Shown here: piece after piece, positions 29,348 through 39,747 of the stretch
Position numbering within the stretch: position 1 is the first letter of the stretch
Layout: the number at the start of each line of letters is the position of its first letter
Assembly (NCBI GenBank): GCA_037044955.1
Contig: JBAOHX010000005.1
Span: 310,001-374,000, forward strand
DNA length: 64,000 nucleotides
Origin: JAJXWB01 sp037044955
GTDB taxonomy: Bacteria; Pseudomonadota; Alphaproteobacteria; Rhizobiales; Beijerinckiaceae
Direction of reading: 5' to 3'
Position numbers and translations under genes: made by a program
Notes under the pieces: generated by a model
What the model was told of the DNA's origin: nothing
Seen by the model: only the letters and a program-made list of their open reading frames with translations
Database searches by the model: none

Positions 29348-31037
29348 TTACACACGCCGCATGTCGTAGGCGGGGCGTTCGCCCGTGCCGAATTTCGACA
29401 GCGCGCCTTCGGGGCCGACCGCGTTCGGGCGCTGGAAGATCCAGTTCTGCCAGGCGGTGAGGCGCGAGAAGATTTTCGATTCCATCGTCTCCGGGCCGGC
29501 GAAGCGCAAATTGGCTTCGAGGCCCGGTCAGCGCGTCCGGCGAGAAGCTCGTGCGCTCCTCCATGAACACGCGCATCTCGTCGCCCCAGTCGATGTCGTC
29601 GAGCCCGAAGGTGACGAGGCCGGCGGCCTCGGCTTCGTCGGCCTCGTATTCGCGGCCGATCTCGCCTTCGAGTTCTCCGACCTTCTTCGGCTCGGCGAGG
29701 AATCTCGCGTTCAGGCGGGTCAGGCCGTGCGACATGGGATAGGCGCCGAAATTCAGCCTGGTGAGTTCGATCTTGGCGGCGGGGCGATTGTCGCCCTGCA
29801 GCTTGCCGATCAGCATGTACGAACGGTCGGACGCGAAGACGAGTTCGGCGAGCGTGCCGACGAAGCAGGAGCCGGGCTCGACCACCGCGACGAGCGTGCG
29901 CGAGGTGACGTCGATGCGCTTGAGCACGCGCTTCCAGTAATGGCGCACCTCGTGGACGAACCAGTCGGCCTTGTTGGCCTCGAGGAATTCGTCGTAGGCG
30001 CGCACGGTCGCCGGCGCGCCTTCCGTCTTGAACAGGATGGTGCCGATCTCATAGGCGTTGTTGCGCAGATGCAGGATGGCGTCGTCGAGTTCGCGCGCCA
30101 CGCGCAGCGACCAGAATTGCGCGCCCTGCTTGATCGCATCGGCGGCCGAGGCCGGCGGCGCGGCGTCCGGCGCGCGCAGGGTGATGGTGGCCAGACGCTG
30201 GCTGGCGTCGAGGTCGACCTTCACATGCGAATAGTCGACGCCGTCGGCGCGGAACTTGCGGTCGATGGCGCTGAGCTTCACGCCTTCGGCCGGGCCCTTG
30301 CGGAATGAAGCGGCGGCGAGTTCGGCGGCTTTCGCTGTGATGCGCGCGTCGAGTTTCGAGGGCGGCACGACTTCGTCCACCAGACGCCATTGCACGGCGC
30401 GGCGGCCCTTGACGCCTTCCTCGATGGTGCAGAAGACGTCGGCGTGATCGCGACGGACCATGCGCTTGTCGACGACGCGGGTGAGGCCGCCGGTGCCCGG
30501 CAGAACCGCGAGCAGCGGCACTTCCGGCAGCGAGACCGCCGTCGAGCCGTCGTCGATCATCATGATGTGGTCGGTCGCCAGCGCCAGCTCGTAGCCGCCG
30601 CCCGCCGCCGTGCCGTTGACGACGGTGACGAACTTCTGGCCGGAATGTTCGGAGGCGTCCTCCATGGAATTGCGCGTCTCGTTGGTGAATTTGCAGAAGT
30701 TCACCTTGTGCGGATGCTCCGAGCCCGCGAGCATGCGGATGTTCGCGCCGGCGCAGAACACGCGGTCCTTGGCGGAACGCAGCAGCACGACCTTCACGCC
30801 CGGATGCTCGAAGCGCAGGCGCGCGAGCGCGTCGGCAAGCTCGATGTCGACGCCGAGGTCGTAGGAATTGAGCTTGAGCTCATAGCCCTCGAACAGGCCG
30901 CCCTTCTCGTCGACGTCCATCGCGAGCGTGGCGACATCGCCGTCGACCGTCAGCTTCCAGTGCTTGTAGCGCGACGGGTCCGTCTGGAAGTCGATGAAGT
31001 CCTTGCCATCGGCGAGCTTGCGTTGCGCGTCGGCCAT
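29348..31037 (-). CDS. boxC: 2,3-epoxybenzoyl-CoA dihydrolase BoxC (one frameshift)
   Basis: Crotonase-superfamily enzyme that opens the epoxide ring hydrolytically, releasing formate and forming 3,4-dehydroadipyl-CoA semialdehyde. The N-terminal VDGDVATLAMDVDEKGG and the oxyanion-hole region NGTAAGGGYELALATDH are clear. The ATG at 31037 follows GGGGAGGGG. One extra G near 29531 changes the frame after SPDALTG; corrected, it ends GERPAYDMRRV at 562 residues. Directly downstream of the TGCA-type operator at 31075..31098. Confidence 0.94.
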
Positions 31038-31074
31038 GATCCCCTCCCCTGCAACATTTTTCATGATGATTGGC

Positions 31075-31098
31075 TGCAATATAATGCATTATTTTGCA
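31075..31098 (-). promoter_or_regulatory. Probable BoxR operator in front of boxCBA
   Basis: Three TGCA words spaced by exactly six AT-rich bases: TGCA-N6-TGCA-N6-TGCA. BoxR of Azoarcus binds TGCA-N6-TGCA sites. The site lies 38 nt upstream of the boxC start, in an AT-rich patch unlike its surroundings, and suggests a promoter inside the gene block after the hydrolase. Confidence 0.75.
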
Positions 31099-31108
31099 TT
31101 GTCCAGCG

Positions 31109-31915
31109 CTAACTGGCGGTATTTTTCATTTCTTCGCAGCGAGCCAGAAATGTCGAGATCGCCGCCAGGGTCGCGTCCGGCGCTTCGCGGTAGGGCGAGT
31201 GGCCGATGCCCGGAATGAGCGCCGTTTCGACCGGCCCGCCGCTGCCGCGTTCGATGGCGCGCACCTGGTCGAGCGTGCCGTACTGGTCGGCCTCGCCCTG
31301 CACCACCAGCATGGGGACGCGGATGGCGGGCAGGAATTCCTCGAGGTTCCAGGCGCGAAATCCCGGGTCGAGCCAGGCGCCGTTCCAGCCGTAGAAGGCG
31401 CAGTCGACGTGATCGTGCCAGCGGGCGAGCTTGCGCCTGAGGTCGCCCTGCTCGTAGGCGCGCTTCGCCTCGACGATGGAGGCGATCCCCATGTCTTCGG
31501 TAAACACATGCGGCGCCATCAGCGCGACGGCTTTCACGCGAGGATCGGCGACGGCGCCGGCATGGACGATGGCGATGGACGCGCCGTCGGAATGGCCGAC
31601 CAGCGCGCCGCGCCGGAAGCCGATGGCGTCGAGCAGGACAGGCAGGGTCTCGCGCGCCTCGTCGTGCATGTAGGACAGCGGCCGCGGCAGCGGAATCTCG
31701 GAAGACTTGCCGTAGCCGCCGCGCGAATAGGCGAAGACGCCACAGCCCGTCGCTGCGGCGAGCCGCGCCGGGAAATCGCCCCACAGGCCGACGCAGCCGA
31801 GCCCCTCGTGCAGCAGCACGAGCGTCGGCGCTTCATCCGGCGGAGGTCCCCACCACGCGCCTTCGAGGGTCTGTGCGGCGATGTCGAGGTTGTGAGGCTG
31901 AGGGATCATTTTCAC
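31109..31915 (-). CDS. Alpha/beta hydrolase of the benzoate cluster
   Basis: 268 residues with LLHEGLGCVGLWGDF (oxyanion loop), nucleophile elbow VGHSDGAS (Ser in GHSDG) and a late His in IPGIGHSPYREAP. Hydrolases of this type often accompany box genes, possibly as a thioesterase or lactonase that clears a dead-end product; the substrate is not known. The start is GTG at 31915 or the ATG at 31909. Before a repeat inserted at 31917..32104 it would have followed bclA with almost no gap. Confidence 0.82.
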   Translation of the reverse strand: MKMIPQPHNLDIAAQTLEGAWWGPPPDEAPTLVLLHEGLGCVGLWGDFPARLAAATGCGVFAYSRGGYGKSSEIPLPRPLSYMHDEARETLPVLLDAIGFRRGALVGHSDGASIAIVHAGAVADPRVKAVALMAPHVFTEDMGIASIVEAKRAYEQGDLRRKLARWHDHVDCAFYGWNGAWLDPGFRAWNLEEFLPAIRVPMLVVQGEADQYGTLDQVRAIERGSGGPVETALIPGIGHSPYREAPDATLAAISTFLARCEEMKNTAS

Positions 31916-31916
31916 G

Positions 31917-32104
31917 AATGCCGCGCGCGCGCTCCCTCCCCTTCATGGGGAGGGTGGCCGGCGAAGCCGGTCGGGTGGGGCTCGCGCCGCTGCGCAACGA
32001 TCGAAGAACGGCGCCAATCGCTTGGGCCCCACCCGCGCTGCTGCGCAGCGCGACCTCCCCATGAAGGGGAGGTAGAGCGAACCGCAGGCTTCGAGGATTT
32101 CACG
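31917..32104. repeat. Dispersed repeat between bclA and the hydrolase, flanked by 7-bp direct repeats
   Basis: Inverted arms CCTCCCCTTCATGGGGAGG and CCTCCCCATGAAGGGGAGG (31932..32072) with an inner CCGGCGAAGCCGG. TTTCACG occurs at 31910..31916 and 32098..32104, next to the start of one gene and at the stop of the other. Confidence 0.8.
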
Positions 32105-33637
32105 CCTCGTCCCTGAGCTTGAAGCGCTGGATCTTGCCGGTCGCCGTCTTGGGCAGGGTTTCGCGCACTTCGACCCAGCGCGGATATTTCCACATGCCGA
32201 CGGTCGCCTTCACGTGGTCCTTCAGCGAGGCGTCGAGATCGCCGGCCGAGACGCCGGGCTTGAGGACGACGAAGGCCTTGGGCTTGAGCAGCCCCTCCTC
32301 GTCGGCGTGCGGCACGACCGCGGCTTCGAGCACCGCCGGGTGGCTGGCCAGCGCGCCTTCGACCTCGAAGGGCGAAACCCAGATGCCGGAGACCTTGAAC
32401 ATGTCGTCGGCGCGGCCGCAGTACGTGTAGCGGCCGTCGGCGTCGCGCGTGTACTTGTCGCCGGTGCGCGTCCATTCGCCCTGGAAGGTGGCGCGGCTCT
32501 TCTCGCGCTGGTTCCAGTAGCCGTCGGCGGCCGTCGGCCCGCGAATATAGAGCTCGCCGACGTCGCCGTCCGCCGACCTCGACGCCGTTTTCGTCGGCCA
32601 GCCGCGCGTCGTAGCCCGGCACCGGCTTGCCCGACGTGCCGTAGACGATGTCGGCGGGATGGTTCGACAGGAAGATGTGCAACATCTCGGTCGAGCCGAC
32701 GCCATCGACGATGTCCGAGCCGAAGCGCGCCTTCCAGGACTTGCCGATGTGTTCGGGCAACGCCTCGCCGGCCGAGGTCGACAGGCGCAGGCGCGGCGAA
32801 CCCTTGTGCGCGGCGTGGTCTGGGTCGTGCAGCATGGCGGCGAACAGCGTCGGCACGCCGCAGAAGATGGTCGGCCGATGCTTTTCCAGCGCCGCGAAAA
32901 CCGCGGCCGGCGTCGGGCGCTCGGGATTGAGGATGGTGGTGGCGCCGACCGACATGGGGAAGGACAGGGAATTGCCGAGCCCGTAGGCGAAGAACAGCTT
33001 GGCGGCGGAATGGACGACATCGTCCTCGCGCATCCCGAGCACGCCCTGGGCGAAGAGTTTCGCCGTGTCCATCAGGCTGGTGTGGACGTGCTTCGTGCCC
33101 TTCGGGCGCGCCGGTCGACCCCGACGAATAGAGCCAGAAGGCGATCTCGTCCGGGTGGGTGTCGACGGGCGCGAAATCGTCCGACGCCTTGGCCATGAGC
33201 GCCGCGAAATCGAGTTCCTTGCCCTCGGCGCCGGGTCCGACGACCACGACATGGGCGATGTCGGGCGCCTGCGCCAGCGCCGGCCGCAGCGCCGGCAGAA
33301 GCGCCGGCGAGACGAGCAGCACGGCCGCGCGCGAATCCGCCAGCATGTAGGCGTATTGCTCCGTGGTCAGCAGCGTGTTGAGGCAGACCGGGACGATGCC
33401 GGCGCGGATCGCGCCGAGGAAGGCGGTCGGATAATCGACGGTGTCGAGCAGCGCGAGCGCGACCCTTTGCTCCCGCCGCACGCCGAGGCTCTTGAGAACA
33501 TTGGCGAATTTTCGGCTTTCGGCCGCGAGCTGGCCATAGGTCAGGCTGCGCGCGGGATCGACGAAGGCGAGCTTGTCGCCTCGCCCCGCCTTCACGTTCC
33601 GGTCAAGCAGATCTTCGCACGCATTGTAGCGCGGCAT
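32100..33637 (-). CDS. bclA: Benzoate-CoA ligase (two frameshifts)
   Basis: ATP-dependent acyl-CoA synthetase that activates benzoate to benzoyl-CoA, the entry step of the box pathway. The AMP-binding signature YSSGSTGAPKG is split: an extra base near 33118 follows it. A second extra base near 32575 lies before DGDVGELYIRGPT. Other motifs: FAYGLGNSLSFP, GVGSTEMLHIFLSN, RADDMFKVSG and the catalytic-Lys end KTATGKIQRFKLR. The ATG at 33637 follows GGAGGAGG. Corrected length 511 residues. Divergent from boxR. Confidence 0.93.
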
Positions 33638-33656
33638 GGCCCCTCCTCCCTGGGCT

Positions 33657-33672
33657 CTGAAATATATTTCAG
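33657..33672. promoter_or_regulatory. Perfect 16-bp palindrome between bclA and boxR
   Basis: CTGAAATATATTTCAG lies 20 nt upstream of the bclA start, within the 101-bp divergent promoter region. The spacing suits an operator. It does not contain the TGCA-N6-TGCA pattern seen before boxC, so it may bind a different protein or be a promoter element. Confidence 0.5.
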
Positions 33673-33738
33673 GATTTGTCGCTTTCGGCTTGCAGCGAGT
33701 CAAGCTGGTTTGTAGTATTTTTCATCCAACGGGCGTCC

Positions 33739-34746
33739 ATGAACGATCAACTCGACCAGACCGAGCGCGCCCCGACCGAGGGAGGCAGCATGGACAGTCC
33801 GTCCGGCGCAGTCCCGTCGCGCGTCCGCGCGCCGCGCAACCGCGACGACGACGTCGAAGCCTATCTCATCGAACTCGGCCACCGGGTGCGGTCAATGCGC
33901 GCAGTGCGCGGCATGTCGCGCAAGGTGCTGGCGCAGGCTTCGGGCGTCTCGGAGCGCTACATCGCCCAGCTCGAAAGCGGGCAGGGCAATGTCTCCATCG
34001 TCCTCCTGCGCCGCGTGGCGGAAGCGACCGGCGCGCCGCTCGAGGACCTCGTCGCCGAGCCGGCGCGCCAGCCGCAGGACTGGACGCTGATCCGCGAACT
34101 CTTGCGCGTGGCGACGCCCGACATGATCCGGGACGTGAAGGCCGTGCTCGGCGGACAGGTCGTCGACCGGCCGCAGCGCGAGCCGCATATCGCGGTCGAC
34201 CGCGTGGCGCTGATCGGCCTGCGCGGCGCCGGCAAGTCGACGCTCGGGCGCATGGCCGCGGAAAAGCTCGGCTGGCGCTTCGTCGAACTGAACAAGGAAA
34301 TCGAGCGCGAGGCCGGTTTCTCGGTCGGCGAAGTGTTCTCGCTCTACGGCCAGGACGGCTACCGCCGCTACGAGGCCGCCGCGCTGGAGCGCATCATCGC
34401 CGAGCCCGGCGCGATGATCCTGGCGACGGGCGGCGGCATCGTGTCGGAGCCCGTGACCTTCGAGCGGCTGCTCGCCAGTTTCTTCACCATCTGGGTGAAG
34501 GCGAGCCCGGCCGAACACATGAGCCGCGTGCGAAAACAGGGCGATCTCAGGCCGATGGGCGCCGACAAGGCGGCCATGGCGGAGCTCATCACCATCCTGC
34601 AGAGCCGCGAGCCGTTCTATTCGCGGGCGCGCATCAGCCTCGACACGGGCAACGCGACGCTCGAACAAAGTCTTGCGGCTTTGCTGCGGACGATACAATC
34701 CTATTGCGTATCCGGCTGCCCCTGGCAGTCGCGCAATCGCGCCTGA
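33739..34746 (+). CDS. boxR: BoxR-type transcriptional regulator with shikimate-kinase-like domain
   Basis: 335 residues. An XRE-type helix-turn-helix (about 45-98: GMSRKVLAQASGVSERYIAQ) is joined to a shikimate-kinase-like fold with Walker A GLRGAGKST (about 160-168). In Azoarcus BoxR represses box genes and benzoyl-CoA, bound by the kinase-like domain, relieves repression. The ATG at 33739 is preferred over an in-frame upstream start. Divergent from bclA and 80 nt upstream of the ABC-transporter operon. Confidence 0.95.
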   Translation: MNDQLDQTERAPTEGGSMDSPSGAVPSRVRAPRNRDDDVEAYLIELGHRVRSMRAVRGMSRKVLAQASGVSERYIAQLESGQGNVSIVLLRRVAEATGAPLEDLVAEPARQPQDWTLIRELLRVATPDMIRDVKAVLGGQVVDRPQREPHIAVDRVALIGLRGAGKSTLGRMAAEKLGWRFVELNKEIEREAGFSVGEVFSLYGQDGYRRYEAAALERIIAEPGAMILATGGGIVSEPVTFERLLASFFTIWVKASPAEHMSRVRKQGDLRPMGADKAAMAELITILQSREPFYSRARISLDTGNATLEQSLAALLRTIQSYCVSGCPWQSRNRA

Positions 34747-34826
34747 CGGCGCGCAAAGGTCAAGGCGCGGGAGAGCCTCGGCCATAAAGTCGAAGGGGCC
34801 AAAAAGGCCAAGGGGAGGGTTCAGGA

Positions 34827-36011
34827 ATGATCGACAGACGCCGCATACTCACGCTCGCGGGCGCCACGGGCGCATCCACCATCGCCATGCCGTTCGTGCG
34901 GCCCTCGTGGGCGCAGACCGGCGCCCTCCGCGTCGGCCTGCTGCTGCCCTATTCCGGCACCTATGCGGCGCTGGGCGAAGCCATCACCAACGCCATGCAG
35001 CTCTACGTGAAGCAGCAGGGCGGCAAGCTCGGCGGCCGCGAGATCGCCTTCGTGAAGGTCGACGACGCCTCCGAGCCGGCGAAGGCGACGGAGAACACCA
35101 CCAAGCTCGTCTCGGGCGAGAAGGTCGACGTTCTCGCCGGCACCGTGCATTCGGGCGTCGCCATGGCGATGGCGAAGATCGCCAAGGAAGAAGGCCTGCC
35201 GACGCTGATCCCGAACGCCGGCGCCGAAGCGATCACGCGCGCCATGTGCGCGCCGAACATCTTCCGCACCTCGTTCGGCAACAGCCAGGTCGGCGACGCC
35301 GCCGGCATGGCGATGCTGAAGGCCGGCGTGAAGAAGGCCGTGACCGTGACGTGGAAATATGCGGCGGGCGAAGAATCGGTCGCCGGCTTCAAGAAGTCGT
35401 TCCTCGCGGGCGGCGGCCAGGTCATCAAGGACATCACGCTGCCCTTCCCCGACGTCGAGTTCCAGTCGATCCTGGCGGAAGTCGCCTCGCTGAAGCCCGA
35501 CGCCGTCTATTCCTTCTTCGCCGGCGGCGGCGCGCTGAAGTTCATGAAGGATTATGCGGCGGCCAAGCTGAACGAGAAGATCCCGCTGTGGGGTCCGGGC
35601 TTCCTCACCGACGGCGTCGAACAGGCGGCCGGCGCTGCGGGCGACGGCGTGAAGACGGCGCTGCATTACGTCGAGTCGCTCGACAATCCCGAGAACAAGA
35701 AGTTCATCGCCGACTATACGGCGGAGTACAAGAAGGCGCCCGACGTCTATGCCGTGCAGGGCTGGGATGCGATGCAGCTCCTGCGCATCGGCCTGGAGGC
35801 CGCGGGCGGCGACGCCAAGAAGCGCAACGAAATGTTCGCCGCGATGAAGAAGGCCGAGTTCAAGAGCCCGCGCGGGCCCTTCAAGCTCGGAACGTCGCAC
35901 AATCCGATCCAGAACTTCTATCTGCGCGAATTGCGCGGCGGCGTGAACAGGTACGTGGGCGTGGCGGCGGAAATGCTCGCCGACGACACGACCGGCTGCA
36001 AGATGGCGTGA
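34827..36011 (+). CDS. Liv-type ABC transporter substrate-binding protein, probably for benzoate
   Basis: 394-residue periplasmic type I binding protein. The N-terminus MIDRRRILTLAGATG with a following hydrophobic stretch looks like a Tat-type signal, cleaved near WAQ. Two lobes follow (VGLLLPYSGTYAALG; LAGTVHSGVAMAMAKIA). Families of this kind next to box genes are thought to bind aromatic acids; location between boxR and the permeases supports that. It is separated from the permease genes by a family A repeat. Confidence 0.88.
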   Translation: MIDRRRILTLAGATGASTIAMPFVRPSWAQTGALRVGLLLPYSGTYAALGEAITNAMQLYVKQQGGKLGGREIAFVKVDDASEPAKATENTTKLVSGEKVDVLAGTVHSGVAMAMAKIAKEEGLPTLIPNAGAEAITRAMCAPNIFRTSFGNSQVGDAAGMAMLKAGVKKAVTVTWKYAAGEESVAGFKKSFLAGGGQVIKDITLPFPDVEFQSILAEVASLKPDAVYSFFAGGGALKFMKDYAAAKLNEKIPLWGPGFLTDGVEQAAGAAGDGVKTALHYVESLDNPENKKFIADYTAEYKKAPDVYAVQGWDAMQLLRIGLEAAGGDAKKRNEMFAAMKKAEFKSPRGPFKLGTSHNPIQNFYLRELRGGVNRYVGVAAEMLADDTTGCKMA

Positions 36012-36039
36012 GGTAGGCGGGCATTCACTCGCCGTAGCT

Positions 36040-36130
36040 GTCATTGCGAGGAGCGCAGCGACGAAGCAATCCATCCCCGATCCTGACCTCAGTTCCGGTG
36101 GATGGATTGCTTCGCTTCGCTCGCAATGAC
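36040..36130. repeat. Family A palindromic repeat inside the ABC operon
   Basis: GTCATTGCGAG to CTCGCAATGAC, with GCAATCCATCC and GGATGGATTGC inner arms. A hairpin here could lower expression of the permeases relative to the binding protein. Confidence 0.9.
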
Positions 36131-36163
36131 GGCGCACGATAGGCGCGCCTTCCGACAAGAATT

Positions 36164-37034
36164 ATGAGCCTCATCCTCGTCCAGATCCTGAACGGCCTGC
36201 AGTACGGGCTCCTGCTCTTCCTTGCGGCGAGCGGGCTGACGCTCGTCTTCGGCATTCTCGGCGTCATCAATCTGGCGCACGGCTCGTTCTACATGATCGG
36301 CGCCTATCTGGCGCTGACGCTGACCCAGCATCTCGGCGACATCTTCCTGGCGCTCGCCGCCGGCATTCCGCTCGCCTTCCTGCTCGGCATGGCGATCGAA
36401 TGGCTGTTCGTGCGCCATCTCTACAAGCGCGACCACCTGCAGCAGGTGCTGCTCACCTTCGCCCTCATTCTCGTGTTCAACGAGGCGCAGCAGTCGATCT
36501 GGGGCAATTATCCGAAGTCGATCCCGACGCCGTCCTACCTCTCGTCGTCGATCTCGCTGACGCCGGAACTCGGCTATTCCGTCTATCGCATCGCGCTGAT
36601 GGCGATCTGCGTCGCGCTCGCGCTCGCCATGATGTTCGTGATCCAGAAGACGCGCGTCGGCCGGCTGATCCGCGCCGCCGAATCCAATCCGGAAATGGTC
36701 GAGGCGCTGGGCTTCGACTCGCGCATCCTGTTTCGCATGGTCTTCGCCGCCGGCGCGGCGCTGGCGGCGGCCGCCGGCATTCTCGCCGCGCCCGTGGAGA
36801 GCGCCTATCCGGGCATCGGCGAGCGCGTTCTGATCATCTCCTTCGTCGTCGTCGTCATCGGCGGCATCGGCTCGATCCGCGGCGCGTTTCTCGGCTCGCT
36901 GCTGATCGGGCTGTGCCGACGCTTTCGGCAAGGTGTTCGTGCCGAAATTCTCCAGCGTGCTGATCTATGCGCTGATGGCGCTGGTGCTCGTGCTGCAGGC
37001 CGAACGGCCTGTTCGGGAGGTCGTGACGTGCTGA
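36164..37034 (+). CDS. LivH-type ABC transporter permease (one frameshift)
   Basis: Inner-membrane permease of the branched-chain amino acid family. The start MSLILVQILNGLQYGLLLFL and the motif GLTLVFGILGVINLAHGSFYM are typical, as is EALGFDSRILFRMVFAAGA. An extra T near 36915 shifts the frame near the C-terminus; corrected, it ends RPVREVVTC at 289 residues and overlaps the start of the next gene by seven bases. Uncorrected, the frame runs on into the next permease and falsely joins the two. Confidence 0.88.
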
Positions 37035-38825
37035 AGGCCCCTTCAGCGCGCGCGCTGGTCGTGCTCGCCCTTCTGGGCGCGCTGTTTCTCGTGCTTCCCG
37101 CCTTCGTCGGCTCCTACGGCATCAAGTTCGCGACTCGGCTGATCATTCTCTGCATCTTCGTCGTCAGCCTCGATTTCCTGCTGGGTCTGGCCGGCCTCGT
37201 CAGCTTCGGCCATGCGGCCTTCTTCGGCGTCGGCGCCTATGCCGTCTATTTCGTTTCGCCGGAATCGGCGTCCGCCAACGCCGTTCGTCGCGCTCGGCGC
37301 CGGCATGCTCGCGGGCGCAGCTTGCGCGCTCGTCATCGGCGCCTTCGTCTGCCTCACGCGCGGCTTCTACTTCATCATGGTGACGCTTGCCGCCGCGCAG
37401 ATGATGTATTCGCTGTTCCACGACACCGACATCGCGAAGGGCTCGGACGGCGCCTATGTCAACGTCAAGCCGGACCTCGTCATCGGCGCGACGACGCTGC
37501 TCGATTTCGACGACCGCAAGACCTTCTACTATGTCTGCCTCGCGCTGCTCGTCGTCACCGTGCTCGCGCTGTTCGCCCTGGCGCGCACGCCCTTCGGCCG
37601 CATCGTGCAGGGCCTGAAGGCCAACGAGACGCGGCTGTCGGCGCTGGGCTACAACACCTATCAGTTCAAGCTCGCCGCCTTCGTCGTCGCCGGCGCCTTC
37701 GCCGGGTCTTGCAGGCGCCTTGTTCGCCTGCATCGACGGCTTCGTCACGCCGGACCTCTTCTCCTGGCACCAGTCGGGCCTCGCCATCATGATGGTCGTG
37801 TTCTGGGCGGCGCGGGCACGCTGTTCGGGCCGATCCTCGGCGTTCTCGCCTATGTCTCGCTCGAGGAGACGCTGAAGACGGCGAGCCTCGTCGGCGCCTT
37901 CGTCGCCGATCACTGGCGCCTCGGCACGGGCGCGACGCTCGTCGTCGCCGTGCTGCTCTCGCCCGACGGCCTCGCCGGTTTCCTGCGCGGCAAGCCGCGC
38001 CCGCGCGAACGCCGAGCCGCTGAAGGACGTCGCGCCGCCGAAAGAGCCGCGCAAGGCGCGCGCGCTCGCCACGCGCGATCTCTCGAAGATCCTTCGGCGG
38101 CCTGCGCGCCGTCGACGGCGTGACCGTCCGATTTCGCGCCCGATCTCGTGCACGCCATCATCGGCCCGAACGGCGCGGGCAAGACGACCTTCACCAACCT
38201 GCTGTCGGGCGCGTTCCGGCCCTCGGCCGGGCGAGATGCTCGTCGACGGGCAGAATGTCGCCGGCTGGCCGGCGCACGCCATCGCGCGGCGCGGCGTCGG
38301 GCGCTCGTTCCAGCGCACCAATATCTTCTCGACCTTCACGGTCGAGCAGAACTGCGCGCATCGCGGCGCAGGCGCGGAAAGCCGTCCGTGTTGCGCCTGC
38401 GCGACGGCGCGTTGCGTGAAACCGAATGCGCCAAGGTCGCCCACGCGCTCGCCGCCGTCGGCCTCGCCGACCGCGCGGACACGATCGCCGGCGCCATGTC
38501 CAACGGCGAGCAGCGACAGCTCGAAATCGCCATGCTGATCGCCGGCGGCGGCAGCATCCTCATCCTCGACGAGCCGCTCGCCGGCATGGGGCCGGAGGAG
38601 ACGCGGCGCGTCGTCGAGCTCCTGCGCGAACTCAAGTCCAACCACACGATCATCCTGATCGAACACGACATGGACGCGGTCTTCGCGGTCGCCGACACGC
38701 TGACCGTGCTCGCGCTCGGGCGCCTGATCGCGCATGGCTCGCCGCAGGAGGTCCGGCGCAACGAGGAGGTGATCTCCGCCTATCTCGGCGGCCATGCGCC
38801 GAATCAGGAGGGAGCGCCGGCATGA
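37028..38825 (+). CDS. LivM-LivG fused permease/ATPase of the ABC transporter (many frameshifts)
   Basis: GTG start at 37028. The first half is a LivM permease (LVSFGHAAFFGVGAYAVYF; GGAGTLFGPILG); the second is a LivG ATPase with Walker A GPNGAGKTTFTNLLSG, signature MSNGEQRQLEIAM and Walker B SILILDEPLAGMGPEE. Between them I find the linker EPLKDVAPPKEPRKARALATRDLSKIFGG in one frame and no stop or start signal, so the two appear to be one polypeptide of about 595 residues. At least eight frame changes occur (for example near 37277, 37707, 37803, 38005, 38089, 38136, 38230 and 38380). Ends in ATGA overlap with livF. Confidence 0.78.
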
Positions 38826-39539
38826 ACGACGCGCCGCTTCTGGAAGCCCGCAAGGTCGACGCCTTCTACGGCGCGAGCCATGTGCTGCGCGGCGTCGATT
38901 TCCATGTCGGGCGCGGCGAGACGGTGAGCCTGCTCGGCCGCAACGGCATGGGCAAGACGACGCTGCTGCGCACGCTGATGGGGCTCGTGCCGGCGAAGGG
39001 CGGCGAAATCCGGTTCGGCGGCGCGAGACGTGAAAGGCTGGCGTCCGAGCGCGGTCGCGCGCGCGGGCGTCGGCTTCGTGCCGGAGGGGCGCGGCATCTT
39101 CCCGAACCTGTCGGTCGAGGAAAACCTCGTCTTCGCCGCGCGCGAGGGCGCCGGCGGGCGGCGCGACTGGACGCGCGACGCGATCTACGACCTGTTCCCG
39201 CGCCTGCGCGAGCGGCGCGCAAACTGGGGCAACCAATTGTCTGGCGGCGAGCAGCAGATGCTGACCATCGGCCGCGCGCTGATGAGCAATCCGACGCTGC
39301 TGATGGTGGACGAGGCGACCGAAGGCCTCGCGCCGCTGGTGCGCGAGGACATCTGGCGCACGCTGCGCCTGATCGCCGAGCGCGGCGTGGCGATCGTCGT
39401 CGTCGACAAGAATCTCGACGACCTGAAGAAGCTCTGCCGCCGCCACGTCATTCTGGTGAAGGGCGAAGTCGTGTTCGACGGCTCGACCGGCGAGCTTGCG
39501 GCGCGCGACGAATTCGTGCGCAGCCAGCTCGGGCTTTGA
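38822..39539 (+). CDS. LivF-type ABC transporter ATP-binding protein (one frameshift)
   Basis: Second ATPase of the transporter. Walker A GRNGMGKTTLL, signature LSGGEQQM and Walker B TLLMVDEATEGLAP are present. An extra base near 39029 interrupts it before VKGWRPSAVARAGVGFVPEGRG. Corrected length 238 residues, normal for the family. Overlaps the preceding gene by ATGA and ends the operon. Confidence 0.9.
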
Positions 39540-39561
39540 AGCCGAGGTCCGCATCCCCGCG

Positions 39562-39663
39562 AACCCTCATGCCGAGGAGGGCGCGAAGCACCCGTCTCGA
39601 AGCATAGGCCGCAATCCGCATGCTTCGAGACGCATCGCTGCGCGACGCTCCTCAGCATGAAGG
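39562..39663. repeat. Family E dispersed repeat
   Basis: Contains CGTCTCGAAGCAT and ATGCTTCGAGACG as an inverted pair, and CTCATGCCGAGGAGG against CTCCTCAGCATGAAGG. A shorter relative lies at 52787..52828. Confidence 0.7.
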
Positions 39664-39747
39664 CGTGGCGACTGGACCGACAGGCGCCCGTCTCGCTATC
39701 CTGCGATCGACAGCGAGCCGAGACTCGCGCCCCAGGCAGGAAGCCCC

